From the NCBI GenBank assembly GCA_051710585.1, contig JBPESP010000001.1:310001-374000 (forward strand): a stretch of DNA of 64,000 nt. Direction: 5' to 3'. Both the position numbers and the translations under genes were made by a program. Each line of letters begins with the position of its first letter. Position 1 is the stretch's first letter. The stretch comes from JBPESP01 sp051710585 (GTDB taxonomy: Bacteria; Pseudomonadota; Gammaproteobacteria; Enterobacterales; Enterobacteriaceae). Under the pieces are notes generated by a model, which ran no database searches, was not told where the DNA came from, and worked only from the letters and a program-made list of their open reading frames with translations. Shown here piece by piece: positions 45,640 to 54,849 of the stretch.

Positions 45640-46215
45640 TCTACTTCATATTCTGCTTACGTTTATTTAGCATCTGGTTTGATATATTGTTAATTTTAAA
45701 AAATTCTAATCCTTAGGGCAATATTAATAGTTCCGTTACTTTAGCTAAGGTCGAACTATTCCAGAGTAATGCGATAATATTCAAGGTAAAATATACGCCA
45801 GTCTCCTGGAAAATCCTTAGACGGATCCGCTGAACTACCCAGAAATCGGCAGGAATACATAGAGTGGAGTGTATAAGGGAAGAGGTTATATTAGTTCGCT
45901 GAACAGCTGATTGTCTTGCAACATACTACAAAACAGGGTTACACATATTATAGTGGTTAGTTTGCATAAAGGTGTGTTTAGCGTGCGCATGCTTAGGAGT
46001 AACAGACCGTTCCTATAACGATTTGGCATCCTCTATTCCTCTTGGAATGGAGGAGGTTATCAAAAAATGAGGGCTTTGCTAAAGCCCTCCAGTAAGCTCA
46101 TCAGTCAGTAGGCCTATGCTTCGTTTGACAATATTCAACTCGCGCTGGCTGCGCGTACCAATAAATTCATCGTAACGATGGCCTCAATTATTTTACTAGC
46201 ATTAGTTAGATAGAT
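45640..46215 (-). pseudogene. yajL: Probable fossil of yajL
   Basis: YajL is a DJ-1/PfpI-family chaperone/deglycase encoded between thiI and panE in E. coli. On the minus strand from about 46215 the sequence reads IEAIVTMNLLVRAASAS, resembling the family TEAVTTIDLLVRGGIKV near its N terminus. Weaker similarity follows (TGVYFTLNIIALL compared with GPGTAIDFGLKIIDLL). Many stops. Position and orientation agree with E. coli; the alignment beyond the first segment is uncertain. Confidence 0.65.
46069..46089 (-). terminator. Rho-independent terminator downstream of panE
   Basis: A 9-bp perfect GC-containing stem (GAGGGCTTT, arms 46069-46077 and 46081-46089) with a 3-nt loop, followed on the minus strand by ATTTTTTG. 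It lies about 140 bp past the panE stop codon and is the best canonical terminator in the window. Confidence 0.8.
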
Positions 46216-46226
46216 TAAGAATCAAT

Positions 46227-47108
46227 TTATCCATAATTCTTCTCCTTGCGTTTAACCCAATGAAATAATTGCTTATTCTCAGGTATATCCAGCTTGTGCA
46301 TGCGTGCGTGCCGTAGGACATAACCAGTAATATAATCTATCTCTGATTGCCGTTTGGCTCGGATATCCTTTAACATAGAGGAAAAATTATCCGCAGTGTT
46401 TTGTATTACCTTGTCAACATAGAATAGTAAGCTTTCATAATGGGTATGGTAGCCCTCACAGTTCATCACCATTGCCACTTCGCGGCAGATAGCCTCGATT
46501 TTAGCTGGATAACGTTTTAGCTCACCATTGCAACAATCGTAAATGGCGGTGAGGGGGTTTATCACGCAGTTAGCGGCAAGCTTGACCCAACTTGAAGCGG
46601 CAATATTGTTATGCCAGATAACTTTTGGTAAGGCATTATGTAACACTTCAGCCATTGCGTCACTTCGTTGCGCCTGACTGTTGCCAGGACCGATATGCGT
46701 CGTACCGGCATAGATATGGTGGATTTTCTCTCCTTCACGGTGAGAAGCATGAGTGGTAGTACCTATAATTATAGGTTGCATTAGGATAGGCAGCTCTTCA
46801 AGTGTACCGAGGCCATTATGTAGTAGCAGGATAATACAATCGGTACGTAGCTGCGGCAACAGCGCCCGTACAGCTCCAGATACCTGCCAGGCTTTCAATG
46901 TTACTAACAATAGATCGCTTTTGGTTAGATGATCAGTATTATTAGTAGGTAATTGTAAACGCTTCTCCTCTCCTTTGGGGCTAATAATATTCACGGTACA
47001 AAACAATTTCGATACCTTCAACCATCCCTGAACGTTGTGTCCACGATGGCTTAACGCTGCCAGCCACAGCTGTCCCAATGCGCCACACCCAAGAACGGTA
47101 ATTTTCAT
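46227..47108 (-). CDS. panE: 2-dehydropantoate 2-reductase (ketopantoate reductase)
   Basis: PanE reduces 2-dehydropantoate to pantoate with NADPH in vitamin B5/CoA synthesis. From the ATG at 47108 the product has 293 residues, slightly shorter than E. coli (303). The N-terminal Rossmann motif is MKITVLGCGALGQLW. LLLVTLKAWQV contains the cofactor-site lysine region, followed by HNGLGTLEEL. WVKLAANCVINPLTAIYDCCNGEL carries the catalytic lysine and substrate-binding Asn; IRAKRQSEIDYITGYVL is the conserved C-terminal motif with Ser-Glu. The open frame extends 12 codons further upstream (to 47144), but the family begins at MKITVLG. No good Shine-Dalgarno sequence. The flanking yajL and yajQ are both fossils. 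Confidence 0.96.
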   Translation of the reverse strand: MKITVLGCGALGQLWLAALSHRGHNVQGWLKVSKLFCTVNIISPKGEEKRLQLPTNNTDHLTKSDLLLVTLKAWQVSGAVRALLPQLRTDCIILLLHNGLGTLEELPILMQPIIIGTTTHASHREGEKIHHIYAGTTHIGPGNSQAQRSDAMAEVLHNALPKVIWHNNIAASSWVKLAANCVINPLTAIYDCCNGELKRYPAKIEAICREVAMVMNCEGYHTHYESLLFYVDKVIQNTADNFSSMLKDIRAKRQSEIDYITGYVLRHARMHKLDIPENKQLFHWVKRKEKNYG

Positions 47109-47279
47109 TATAATAACCAAAAGAAAAAGGCCTCTAGTCCGCACATTAGCTTGGAATTATCAGTATAAAAATTCTTGCTGTACAGCAGGAGAGAGTATAC
47201 TCATTAGAGTGAAAGCTGCTGTGGATAATCTCATCTAACTCTTTGTCCGTATGGATATAATGTGAGTATTTTTTTCTAG

Positions 47280-47660
47280 AGAAATAGTATTCGATTGTTT
47301 ATATCGTGTTGCAAATTGACATGCAAGAAGTTTTGAATTCACTGGAAAATTCTAATTGTAAATTAATTACTTGCTGGGACTTTTGTAATATCTTTGAAAG
47401 TATTTTTTAATAAAAAATCCATAAAGTGCTAACAATAAATCTAATTTTCAGATAAAATAATTGATTACAATCCTACGCGATAAGTTAGGTCTACGCGTAG
47501 ATTTGAAGGCAGCGCTATTAAATAAGCGGATGAATTAGAGTACATAGAAAACCTATAGCGTTGGAGTTAGGTTCAAAAAAGGTGGATTTTGAGACCTGCT
47601 TACGAAAAATATCAAACTGATTAAAGACAGCAAGTTGAAGAAGCAGATATAAGTTGAACA
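47280..47660 (+). pseudogene. yajQ: Fossil of yajQ
   Basis: YajQ is a small nucleotide-binding protein encoded between panE and yajR on the opposite strand in E. coli. On the plus strand the sequence reads IDMQEVLNSLENSN (family VDMQEVRNAVDNAT) near 47325 and, in another frame, ILRDKLGLR (ILRAKLLKRG) and KNIKLIKDSKLKKQI (KKIVKMIKDSKLKVQAQI) near 47610-47650. Stops and frameshifts separate the pieces. A minus-strand open frame at 47518-47727 is a shadow of this fossil. Confidence 0.87.
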
Positions 47661-47811
47661 GTTTTGCCTTACCGATAAGGAGCACGAGAATGAGTTTATA
47701 GAACTCTTCTAATTTAGAAACTTTCATAATTGACTCGCATTGCGACGCTGAACTTAGTTCTTTTCTAGGGCTATTTAGTGTCCTTCGCTCCTTTATCTTT
47801 CCTGCGTTACT

Positions 47812-49173
47812 TCAGGCCGTCACAATTTTTTCTAACGCCGCACGATTAGTCTGTTTTATATCAACTTTGATATAAGCGCTGCACTCTTCTGGCACTATTA
47901 TTACCTCAGTGACACCCGGTAACGCTTGGAGACTTTGAGCTAACTGACTATCTATTGCCATGTGGCCTGGTAGAGAAATACGCAAACTGCTTACGTAGGG
48001 TGGCTCGCGCAGCGTAATGCTGATAAGCCACCATGCCAGTGTTATCGTGGAGTTTGCTAAAAACACTAGCCAGTTATTTTCGAGTTGAAATAAAAAGCCG
48101 CCAAGAATGCCGCCAAACGCTATGCCTAGAAACTGGCTAGTGGAGTAGATGCCCATTGCAGTACCTTTATAGCCGGCCGGCGACTCTTTGCTGATTAGAG
48201 AGGGCAGCAAAGCTTCCATAATGTTGAACGCTAAGAAGAACATTTGAATGCCAGTGAATATAACCCAAAGATGGCCGTTTGTTGCGAGCAATACCAGCTC
48301 AGCAAGCAGTAGTAATGTTACGCAGCTCAGAAAAACGTGCTTCATGCGCCGTTTAGCTTCGGCATAAATGATAACTGGTACCACTGCGGTAAATGAAACC
48401 AGTATAGTGACAAAGTACACTTTCCATTGCTCGTTAGGTAAAAAGCCGGCACGGGCCATCATTGACGGAAAAGCGACAAAGTTAGACATTAATATGGAAT
48501 GCAAGAAAAAAATTCCTATGCTAAGTTTTAGCAGTTGCGGATTGGCCAGAACTTTACCGAAACTTTCATATACGATACTTGATTCTCTATTAAGTTTATG
48601 GGCACCGGCGGTGGGAACTACTAATAGGGTTAGAGCAATCCCTACCACCGTCAGCGCGGTGATGCAACAAAATAGGCCTTTAAGACCGATGGCATGGGTT
48701 ATAATAGGACCAAGTACCATGGAAATCCCAAAGGTCACGCCAAAACTGATACCAATGAACGCCATCGCTTTCGTGCGATTTTGTTCGCGAGTCAAATCCG
48801 ATAGAAGTGCCATTGCTACTGCGGCAATGGCACTCGATCCCTGTATCGCGCGGGCAAGGATAACCCCCCATATACTGTTAGTTAGTATTGGGATGGTGCT
48901 GCCGAGAGCGAAAATAAACAAACCGCCAACGATAATTTGTTTGCGGCCTACCCGGTCAGACATTAGTCCTAGGGGAATCTGAAACACCGCTTGTGCCAGC
49001 CCGTAGATACCGATAGCTAGGCCGATGAGCGCTTCGTTGGCACCCTGTAGCGCCATGCCGTAAGTAGTTAAAACTGGTAATACCATAAACATGCCTAGCA
49101 TACGCAAAGAAAATACCGCACTCAGGCCCCAGGTGGCTCGCAGTTCCATGCCGGTCATTTTTTTGTCGTTCAT
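47812..49173 (-). CDS. yajR: MFS transporter YajR
   Basis: An inner-membrane major facilitator superfamily proton-driven exporter of unknown substrate, with a C-terminal ferredoxin-like YAM domain. The length (453 residues from the second ATG at 49173; the frame opens at 49176) equals E. coli YajR. Twelve hydrophobic helices run from about residue 14 to 385. The MFS motif A SDRVGRKQ follows helix 2, and helix-region LISKESPAGYKGTAMGIYSTSQFLG is strongly conserved. The C-terminal 65 residues, beginning after EPPYVSSLRISLP, form the YAM domain with its SAYIKVD core. It lies 225 bp downstream of cyoE on the same strand. Why an exporter should persist in a host-restricted genome is unclear. Confidence 0.94.
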   Translation of the reverse strand: MNDKKMTGMELRATWGLSAVFSLRMLGMFMVLPVLTTYGMALQGANEALIGLAIGIYGLAQAVFQIPLGLMSDRVGRKQIIVGGLFIFALGSTIPILTNSIWGVILARAIQGSSAIAAVAMALLSDLTREQNRTKAMAFIGISFGVTFGISMVLGPIITHAIGLKGLFCCITALTVVGIALTLLVVPTAGAHKLNRESSIVYESFGKVLANPQLLKLSIGIFFLHSILMSNFVAFPSMMARAGFLPNEQWKVYFVTILVSFTAVVPVIIYAEAKRRMKHVFLSCVTLLLLAELVLLATNGHLWVIFTGIQMFFLAFNIMEALLPSLISKESPAGYKGTAMGIYSTSQFLGIAFGGILGGFLFQLENNWLVFLANSTITLAWWLISITLREPPYVSSLRISLPGHMAIDSQLAQSLQALPGVTEVIIVPEECSAYIKVDIKQTNRAALEKIVTA

Positions 49174-49401
49174 CACTACCTCGAAAATTTTACCGGGGGC
49201 CCATTGTAATCCCGTAACACAAAATGGGAAATGAAATGATATTTAATAGACGTCAACGTCATTCCCCTTATGTGATATGTAAGACAGTATAGCCCCGGAA
49301 AGCGCTTAACGTCTGGTGGTTTAATAAAGTGAAATGGGAGAAATTTCAGGGGCCTCAGGGCCCTGTCGAAATGAAGAACCGCCATGGGTGGTTTACTAGA
49401 G

Positions 49402-50283
49402 TTAAGTACGCAGGTTTGTGCTGGATGGTACCATGAAGTCTATTGACATCATCACGCTTAATGAAGTGATAGCCACGATCGAGAAAAGGAACAGTTTACG
49501 TGCCCACACTTTGTCATTATTGGCTAATTTATAGCCTTGTAAGGCAATACTGAGCCACCAAGCATTTATCAAGATGGCGACAATCAAGTACTTATAGCCA
49601 ACATAACCGCCCAACGTCAGCATCAGCGTGGCTATCATAAACCCGATTATATATAGGGTAATGTGGTGTTTTGTAATAGAAATACCACATTTAACTGGTA
49701 AGATTGGAAGCGACGCTGCCTGGTAGTCCTTGAAACGGAAAATAGCAATAGCATAGGAATGCGGCATTTGCCATAAACTGAAGATCAGCATCAGAATTAG
49801 CGCACCACTGTCAAACCGATTACTGACGGCACAGTAACCGATGACCGGCGGAGTCGCTCCGGACAAACTACCGATAAGTGTACTGTAGACAGATTTGCGC
49901 TTCATATATAGACTATACACACCGACATAGATGGTAAAGCCTATTACCGCCAGCCACATGGCTAGTGGATTCGCTGCTAGATACAATAGCGCTAAACCGG
50001 TAATACCTAACACTACAGCGTAAACCAGACTGACTTTTGGAGAAATTAATCCTTGTACTAGAACTCTATTCTTAGTCCTTTCCATTTTCTGGTCGATATC
50101 GCGATCGACATAGTTATTACATGCACAACTTGAGGCGACTACTAGCGATACACCGAGCAGTGTGGTGAGAAACAGAGCGTAATCAACCTTGCCCTTTGCG
50201 GCTAGTAAGAAGCCTCCGATGACAGAAATTAAATTACTAAAAATAATTCCCGGTTTTGTTACTTGTAGGTATTCCTTAATCAT
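49402..50283 (-). CDS. cyoE: Protoheme IX farnesyltransferase (haem O synthase)
   Basis: CyoE attaches a farnesyl group to protohaem IX to give haem O, the cofactor of cytochrome bo3. It has 293 residues, close to the E. coli 296. It is a polytopic UbiA-superfamily protein: the prenyl-diphosphate site NNYVDRDIDQKMERTKNR is near residue 60, YSLYMKRKSVYSTLIGSLSGATPPVIGYC lies mid-protein, and LWQMPHSYAIAIFRFKDYQ is the second conserved loop. The start MIKEYLQVTKPGIIFSN fits the family. It follows cyoD by 15 bp, the last gene of the cyo operon. Its substrate farnesyl diphosphate would normally come from IspA, whose gene is a fossil here. Confidence 0.97.
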   Translation of the reverse strand: MIKEYLQVTKPGIIFSNLISVIGGFLLAAKGKVDYALFLTTLLGVSLVVASSCACNNYVDRDIDQKMERTKNRVLVQGLISPKVSLVYAVVLGITGLALLYLAANPLAMWLAVIGFTIYVGVYSLYMKRKSVYSTLIGSLSGATPPVIGYCAVSNRFDSGALILMLIFSLWQMPHSYAIAIFRFKDYQAASLPILPVKCGISITKHHITLYIIGFMIATLMLTLGGYVGYKYLIVAILINAWWLSIALQGYKLANNDKVWARKLFLFSIVAITSLSVMMSIDFMVPSSTNLRT

Positions 50284-50298
50284 TATTGTTAAGCTCTA

Positions 50299-50634
50299 TT
50301 AGTGGCCCATCAAGTTGTGATTAAGATGCCACATAATCCACAAAGAGCCGCCCACCACGATGGTGATGATCATTACCGCAAACACAAAGGCTATCAAATA
50401 CCACTGCTGGTCGGACGATGTACTGAGGTGCAGGAAATACACCAGGTGTACAATAATCTGCATGACTGCGCAAATTACAAGCACCGTGATTAACATATTT
50501 TTGCTAGCAGATCCCTCCATTACCACTCCAAACGGAATCACTGTCAGAATAATGGAGAGAATAAAACCAATCAAATAAGCTTTATAGCTGCCTTGGTTGA
50601 CGCCGCTATATTCTACTATGGATGTATGACTCAT
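50299..50634 (-). CDS. cyoD: Cytochrome bo3 oxidase subunit IV
   Basis: The small accessory subunit of quinol oxidase. From the ATG at 50634 it has 111 residues, near the E. coli 109, with three membrane helices: YLIGFILSIILTVIPFGVVM, then MLITVLVICAVMQIIVHLVYFLHL, and WYLIAFVFAVMIITIVVGGSLWIMW. It ends LNHNLMGH, like the family. The open frame reaches upstream to 50715, but those codons overlap cyoC and lack similarity. The start codon shares its A with the cyoC stop (TAATG), indicating translational coupling. Confidence 0.96.
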   Translation of the reverse strand: MSHTSIVEYSGVNQGSYKAYLIGFILSIILTVIPFGVVMEGSASKNMLITVLVICAVMQIIVHLVYFLHLSTSSDQQWYLIAFVFAVMIITIVVGGSLWIMWHLNHNLMGH

Positions 50635-51248
50635 TAAAGTACCCCCATTAAATATACCACGGTAAAAACGCAAATCCACACTACATCCAGGAAGTGCCAG
50701 AATAGACTTAGGCACTGCAAACGAGTTTGGTTAAGCGGGCTCAGATTACGACGGGAGATCTGAGCTATTATCACCAGAATCCAGATAAGGCCGGAGATGA
50801 CGTGCAAACCATGGGTACCTACTAGCGTAAAGAAACTAGACAAAAAGGCACTACGATCCGGCCCGTAGCCTTCGGTAATCAAATAATGGAATTCGTAAAG
50901 TTCCATGCAGATAAAGCTGAGGCCGAATAGAAAAGTCAGAGATAGCCAGATATTAACCTGGCTCTTGTTATTGCGGTACATAGCTAGGATTACCATGCCA
51001 TAGGTGATGCTGCTGAACAGCAGTAAGAAGGTTTCGACCAGCACAAATGGCAGTTTAAAAATATCCTTACCTGTCGGTCCGCTCGCCACGCTATTACTCA
51101 GAACGGCATAGGTGGCGAACAGGATAGCGAATAGAATACAGTCGCTCATTAGGTATATCCAAAAGCCAAATATTTTGTTGGCTCCTGTGTTATGGTGCCC
51201 GTATTTGGGATGGGCGACTTCGTGATTGTATAGGATCTTAGTTGACAT
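50634..51248 (-). CDS. cyoC: Cytochrome bo3 oxidase subunit III
   Basis: The haem-copper oxidase subunit III of the ubiquinol oxidase, 204 residues, exactly the E. coli length. Five hydrophobic helices are visible: FGFWIYLMSDCILFAILFATYAVL, PFVLVETFLLLFSSITYGMVILAM, IWLSLTFLFGLSFICMELYEF, and others. The family residues ETFLLL and THGLHVISGLIWI are present. The start at 51248 lies inside the last codons of cyoB (11-nt overlap) and the stop overlaps the cyoD start, so the operon is tightly packed in spite of the decay around it. Confidence 0.97.
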   Translation of the reverse strand: MSTKILYNHEVAHPKYGHHNTGANKIFGFWIYLMSDCILFAILFATYAVLSNSVASGPTGKDIFKLPFVLVETFLLLFSSITYGMVILAMYRNNKSQVNIWLSLTFLFGLSFICMELYEFHYLITEGYGPDRSAFLSSFFTLVGTHGLHVISGLIWILVIIAQISRRNLSPLNQTRLQCLSLFWHFLDVVWICVFTVVYLMGVL

Positions 51249-53232
51249 TTGTCTTGCCTACTCTATTAATTTGGTTAAAATGTCGGCTCTCAATACGTTC
51301 AACTTCTTCTACAGGTATATAATAATCTGTCTCTTCATTAAAGCTATGCGCTATCCATGTTATGATCGTGCCGGCAAACCCTATGATCGCTAGCCACCAG
51401 ATGTGCCATATTAGAGCAAAGCTGAACACCAGACTAAAGGCAGCAATAATTATTCCGGCGCCGGTGTTTTTTGGTATATAAATTGATTCATATACCAGCG
51501 GTTTTTGATAGGCGAACCCTTCTTTTTTCATTTCCCAGAAAACATCACGTTGATTGTTCACTTTTGGCACGATGGCAAAGTTATATAACGGTGGAGGAGA
51601 GGAGGTTGCCCATTCTAGGGTACGGCCGTCCCACGGATCGCCGGTAGGATCGCGATTTTGTTCCCGATCGCGCACGCTGATCATAATCTGAATGAGCTGG
51701 CATAGGATACCTAACGCAATAAGCGTTACGCCGGCAGCGGCCACTATCAACAGAGGATGGAAAGTGGGGTCTATCTGTTGGTTTAAACGTCGAGTCATCC
51801 CCATAAAGCCTAGTACATATAGCGGCATGAAGGCGATGTAGAAACCAGTAATCCAAAACCAGAAAGCGCGCTTGCCCCAAGTTTCGTTCAGGGTATAGCC
51901 GAACGCTTTTGGGAACCAATAGGTCATACCGGCAAAGCAGCCGAATATCACGCCACCGATAATAACATTATGGAAGTGAGCGATCAGGAATAGGCTGTTA
52001 TGTAAAACGAAGTCGGCGCCAGGCACAGCCAGCAGCACGCCAGTCATCCCGCCAATGGAGAAAGTGATGAGGAATCCAACAGTCCACAGCATTGTAGAGT
52101 TAAGAACCACACGGCCCTGATAAATAGTGAACAGCCAGTTGAAAATTTTCACTCCGGTTGGGATGGCGATGATCATTGTCATGATGCCGAAGAAGGCGTT
52201 GACGTTAGCGCCGGATCCCATTGTGAAAAAGTGATGAAGCCAGACACAGAATGATAACACGGTGATAGCTATAGTTGCCCACACCAGCGAGGTATAGCCA
52301 AAGAGACGCTTTTTTGAGAAAGTGGCAACCACCTCCGAGAATACACCAAATACTGGTAGCACCAGGATATATACTTCTGGATGCCCCCATGCCCAGAACA
52401 GATTGATGTACATCATCATATTGCCACCCATCTCATTGGTAAAGAAATGGGTACCCAGATAGCGATCTAGGGTTAGCAGTATAATGGTCACAGTTAGAAT
52501 TGGAAACGCAGCAATGATAAGCACGTTTGTGCATAGTGTGGCCCAAGTAAAGACAGGCATTGTCATCATCGGCATGCCAGGTGCGCGCATCCGTAAAATT
52601 GTGGAAAAGAAGTTAACACCAGTCAAGGTTGTTCCGATACCGGCCATCTGGATACTCCAGATCCAGTAATCGAGTCCGACGCCGGGACTGTATTCCTTAC
52701 AAGACAGTGGTGGATAAGCAACCCAACCGGTTTTAGCGAATTCACCCACGCCGAGAGAGATGTTTATTAGGATAACACCAACGAGGAAGAACCAGAAACT
52801 CACAGAGTTAAGGAAAGGGAAAGCAACATCGCGGGCACCAATTTGCAGTGGCACTACTAGGTTCATCATCCCAACCACGAATGGTGTTGCCATAAAGATT
52901 ATCATAATAACGCCATGGGCAGTTACCACTTGATCATAGTGATGCGGCGGTAGAAAGCCCGCATCGTTCGCTGAGGCCAGAACCTGCTGCAACCGCATCA
53001 TGATAGCGTCGGCAAAGCCGCGTAATAGCATCACGAATGCTACTATTATGTACATAATACCGATTTTCTTATGATCTACCGAGGTAAACCACTCATCCCA
53101 AAGATATTGCCATTTACCAAAATAGGTAATGACGGTTATCAGTCCCAAACCAATCATAATGATGGCGGCGACGGTTATCATGATAATCGGTTCATGGTAT
53201 GGAATTGAATTAAGTGTTAATCTTCCAAACAT
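51238..53232 (-). CDS. cyoB: Cytochrome bo3 ubiquinol oxidase subunit I
   Basis: The catalytic, proton-pumping subunit of the terminal ubiquinol oxidase, 664 residues against 663 in E. coli. It carries the haem and copper ligands: the low-spin haem histidine in VVTAHGVIMIIF, CuB/Tyr site WAWGHPEVYIL (His-Tyr crosslink region), LHHFFTMGSG (two CuB histidines), and FLIAHFHNVIIGG (haem o and haem b histidines). About fifteen membrane helices. A good ribosome binding site (AAGGA) lies within the end of cyoA, whose stop precedes the cyoB ATG by 5 bp. The gene shows no decay, so aerobic respiration is clearly selected. Confidence 0.99.
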   Translation of the reverse strand: MFGRLTLNSIPYHEPIIMITVAAIIMIGLGLITVITYFGKWQYLWDEWFTSVDHKKIGIMYIIVAFVMLLRGFADAIMMRLQQVLASANDAGFLPPHHYDQVVTAHGVIMIIFMATPFVVGMMNLVVPLQIGARDVAFPFLNSVSFWFFLVGVILINISLGVGEFAKTGWVAYPPLSCKEYSPGVGLDYWIWSIQMAGIGTTLTGVNFFSTILRMRAPGMPMMTMPVFTWATLCTNVLIIAAFPILTVTIILLTLDRYLGTHFFTNEMGGNMMMYINLFWAWGHPEVYILVLPVFGVFSEVVATFSKKRLFGYTSLVWATIAITVLSFCVWLHHFFTMGSGANVNAFFGIMTMIIAIPTGVKIFNWLFTIYQGRVVLNSTMLWTVGFLITFSIGGMTGVLLAVPGADFVLHNSLFLIAHFHNVIIGGVIFGCFAGMTYWFPKAFGYTLNETWGKRAFWFWITGFYIAFMPLYVLGFMGMTRRLNQQIDPTFHPLLIVAAAGVTLIALGILCQLIQIMISVRDREQNRDPTGDPWDGRTLEWATSSPPPLYNFAIVPKVNNQRDVFWEMKKEGFAYQKPLVYESIYIPKNTGAGIIIAAFSLVFSFALIWHIWWLAIIGFAGTIITWIAHSFNEETDYYIPVEEVERIESRHFNQINRVGKTNVN

Positions 53233-53237
53233 CGTTA

Positions 53238-54173
53238 TTATTCCTTTTTACCTGCGTGAGGGTATTCATCTATGTTTATCTTCATCCCTTTACTCTTGGT
53301 GGTAGCAATATTCATTCCATTGCCAATGAATTTACTGATTACATTTTGATATAGACTGGGCTTAACGTTGGAGAAGTATTCAATTGGATGATATTCGCTT
53401 GGCGCCGCTAGCCGCTCGTAGGCTTCCATAGTGCAAAGCGTTTTTGGTGATGCCTTGACCTTCTGAGCCCACTGGTTAAAATCAGCTTGATCTGGCGTAA
53501 CGATAGCGGTGAATTTCATACCGGAAAAGCCCCGGCCGCTGAAGTTCGCTGAAATACCTTTATAGTTTCCTGGCGCATTGGCAATGAGATGCAGGATGGC
53601 ATTCATACCGGCCATGGCATAAATCTGGCCGCCTAACTGAGGAATAAAGAAGGAGTTCATGACCGAATTAGAGGTGATCTCGAACTTCACTGGTACGTTG
53701 ACCGGGAAAGAAATTTCGTTTACTGTGGCGATACCTTGCTTTGGGTAAATAAACAACCACTTCCAGTCCATGGCGATAACTTGGATGGTGATAGGGTTAG
53801 CGTCTGAGATGATGGGTTTGTTCGGATCCAGCGCATGGGTTGACTTCCACGTCAGGGTAGCTAGGAAAATGATAATAAGGACGGGTACTGCCCACACTAC
53901 CAGTTCAATCTTACTGGAATAGGACCAGTTAGGGCTGTAGGTTGCCTTAGTATTGGATGCGCGATATTTAATGGTAAAGAGGAACGCCATAACTATAGCG
54001 GGTATCACGACGATCAACATCAGTCCCAAAGCGGTCAGTATTAATGAACGTTCCTCTAGTCCAATCTGTCCCTTGGGATTCATTAATACCATGTCGCTGC
54101 AGCTGCTAATTAATGGAGTGACACTTAATAGTGACAACATCTTCAAATACTTGTTGTATTGACTGAGTCTCAT
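53238..54173 (-). CDS. cyoA: Cytochrome bo3 oxidase subunit II
   Basis: Subunit II of the ubiquinol oxidase, a lipoprotein with two membrane helices and a periplasmic cupredoxin domain that, in the bo3 family, lacks CuA. It has 311 residues (E. coli 315). The N-terminal signal ends in the lipobox LISSC (Cys25). Helices lie at about 43-68 and 88-107. The domain shows IQVIAMDWKWLFIYP and the loop PQLGGQIYAMAGM; the CuA cysteines are absent, as expected for quinol oxidases. GAGG lies 8 nt upstream of the ATG. It is the first gene of cyoABCDE. Confidence 0.98.
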   Translation of the reverse strand: MRLSQYNKYLKMLSLLSVTPLISSCSDMVLMNPKGQIGLEERSLILTALGLMLIVVIPAIVMAFLFTIKYRASNTKATYSPNWSYSSKIELVVWAVPVLIIIFLATLTWKSTHALDPNKPIISDANPITIQVIAMDWKWLFIYPKQGIATVNEISFPVNVPVKFEITSNSVMNSFFIPQLGGQIYAMAGMNAILHLIANAPGNYKGISANFSGRGFSGMKFTAIVTPDQADFNQWAQKVKASPKTLCTMEAYERLAAPSEYHPIEYFSNVKPSLYQNVISKFIGNGMNIATTKSKGMKINIDEYPHAGKKE

Positions 54174-54849
54174 TTAACGACCTCAATAAATGTGCTAAGA
54201 ATGTCGTTTCTTATGTGGGGGTATTTTACGGTAAGGTTACATTACTGTAAACACGTTTAAGTGTTTATCAAAAACATGTTTCTGGATTTTACTATTTTTA
54301 TTATTTTCCTCTTTTTATAGTAATAAAAATAAATTATAACAAAGGGTTATAGAATTAACTTTTGGAATACTCCATTCCGTCAACAGAACAATAATGGCAT
54401 CTAATCTGTATCATCGCGTTAATAAATCAATGTTCTTTTTAATAAAGAAATTATAAGTATGTAATAGGCCATTTATAAAATAGTGGAGGCGACAAACTTT
54501 CACTCTTGAAAATTCGAAATAGCAATTAAATTTGGAATGTAACTGCTTCTGCAATATTTCACTCGACACCTCAGTGAAATAGGTGATCGATAATGCATAA
54601 CTGTGCTTTAGCTAGCGGGATTATTTCGTGGTGTGATAATTAAGTTACGCACCCTATAAGTATGCTTACCATAAGTAGAAAGCATATCTTTTCCAATACA
54701 AATTATGATTGAGGTGCTTTTCACCATGCTAGCGGTCTTGGCTAGAAGCAGCGCGCCATCAATAGAGAGAGTTGGTTACGGCAGGGTGATAATCGGCGTT
54801 AAAATGATACTTGCGTAGGAATTTATTGGTTTACTAAATAAGGGTTAGT
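54174..54849. promoter_or_regulatory. cyo operon upstream region
   Basis: The cyo promoter should lie in the first 100-150 bp (minus strand). TTGATA near 54270, followed 16 nt on by TACAGT, is a possible -35/-10 pair overlapping the dyad AAACAC-N6-GTGTTT (54249-54266), which could be an operator or chance. No confident ArcA, Fnr or CRP site was found. The remainder is decayed DNA, including a 9-bp hairpin (54555-54581), and may contain the unreadable end of the ampG fossil. Confidence 0.35.

Noticed and set aside
48368..48982. 204-codon plus-strand frame opposite yajR
   Set aside because: It lies entirely antisense to the intact yajR gene; a shadow frame.
49176..49385. 69-codon minus frame between cyoE and yajR
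   Set aside because: Runs through the intergenic leader into the yajR start; no similarity and no family gene expected here.
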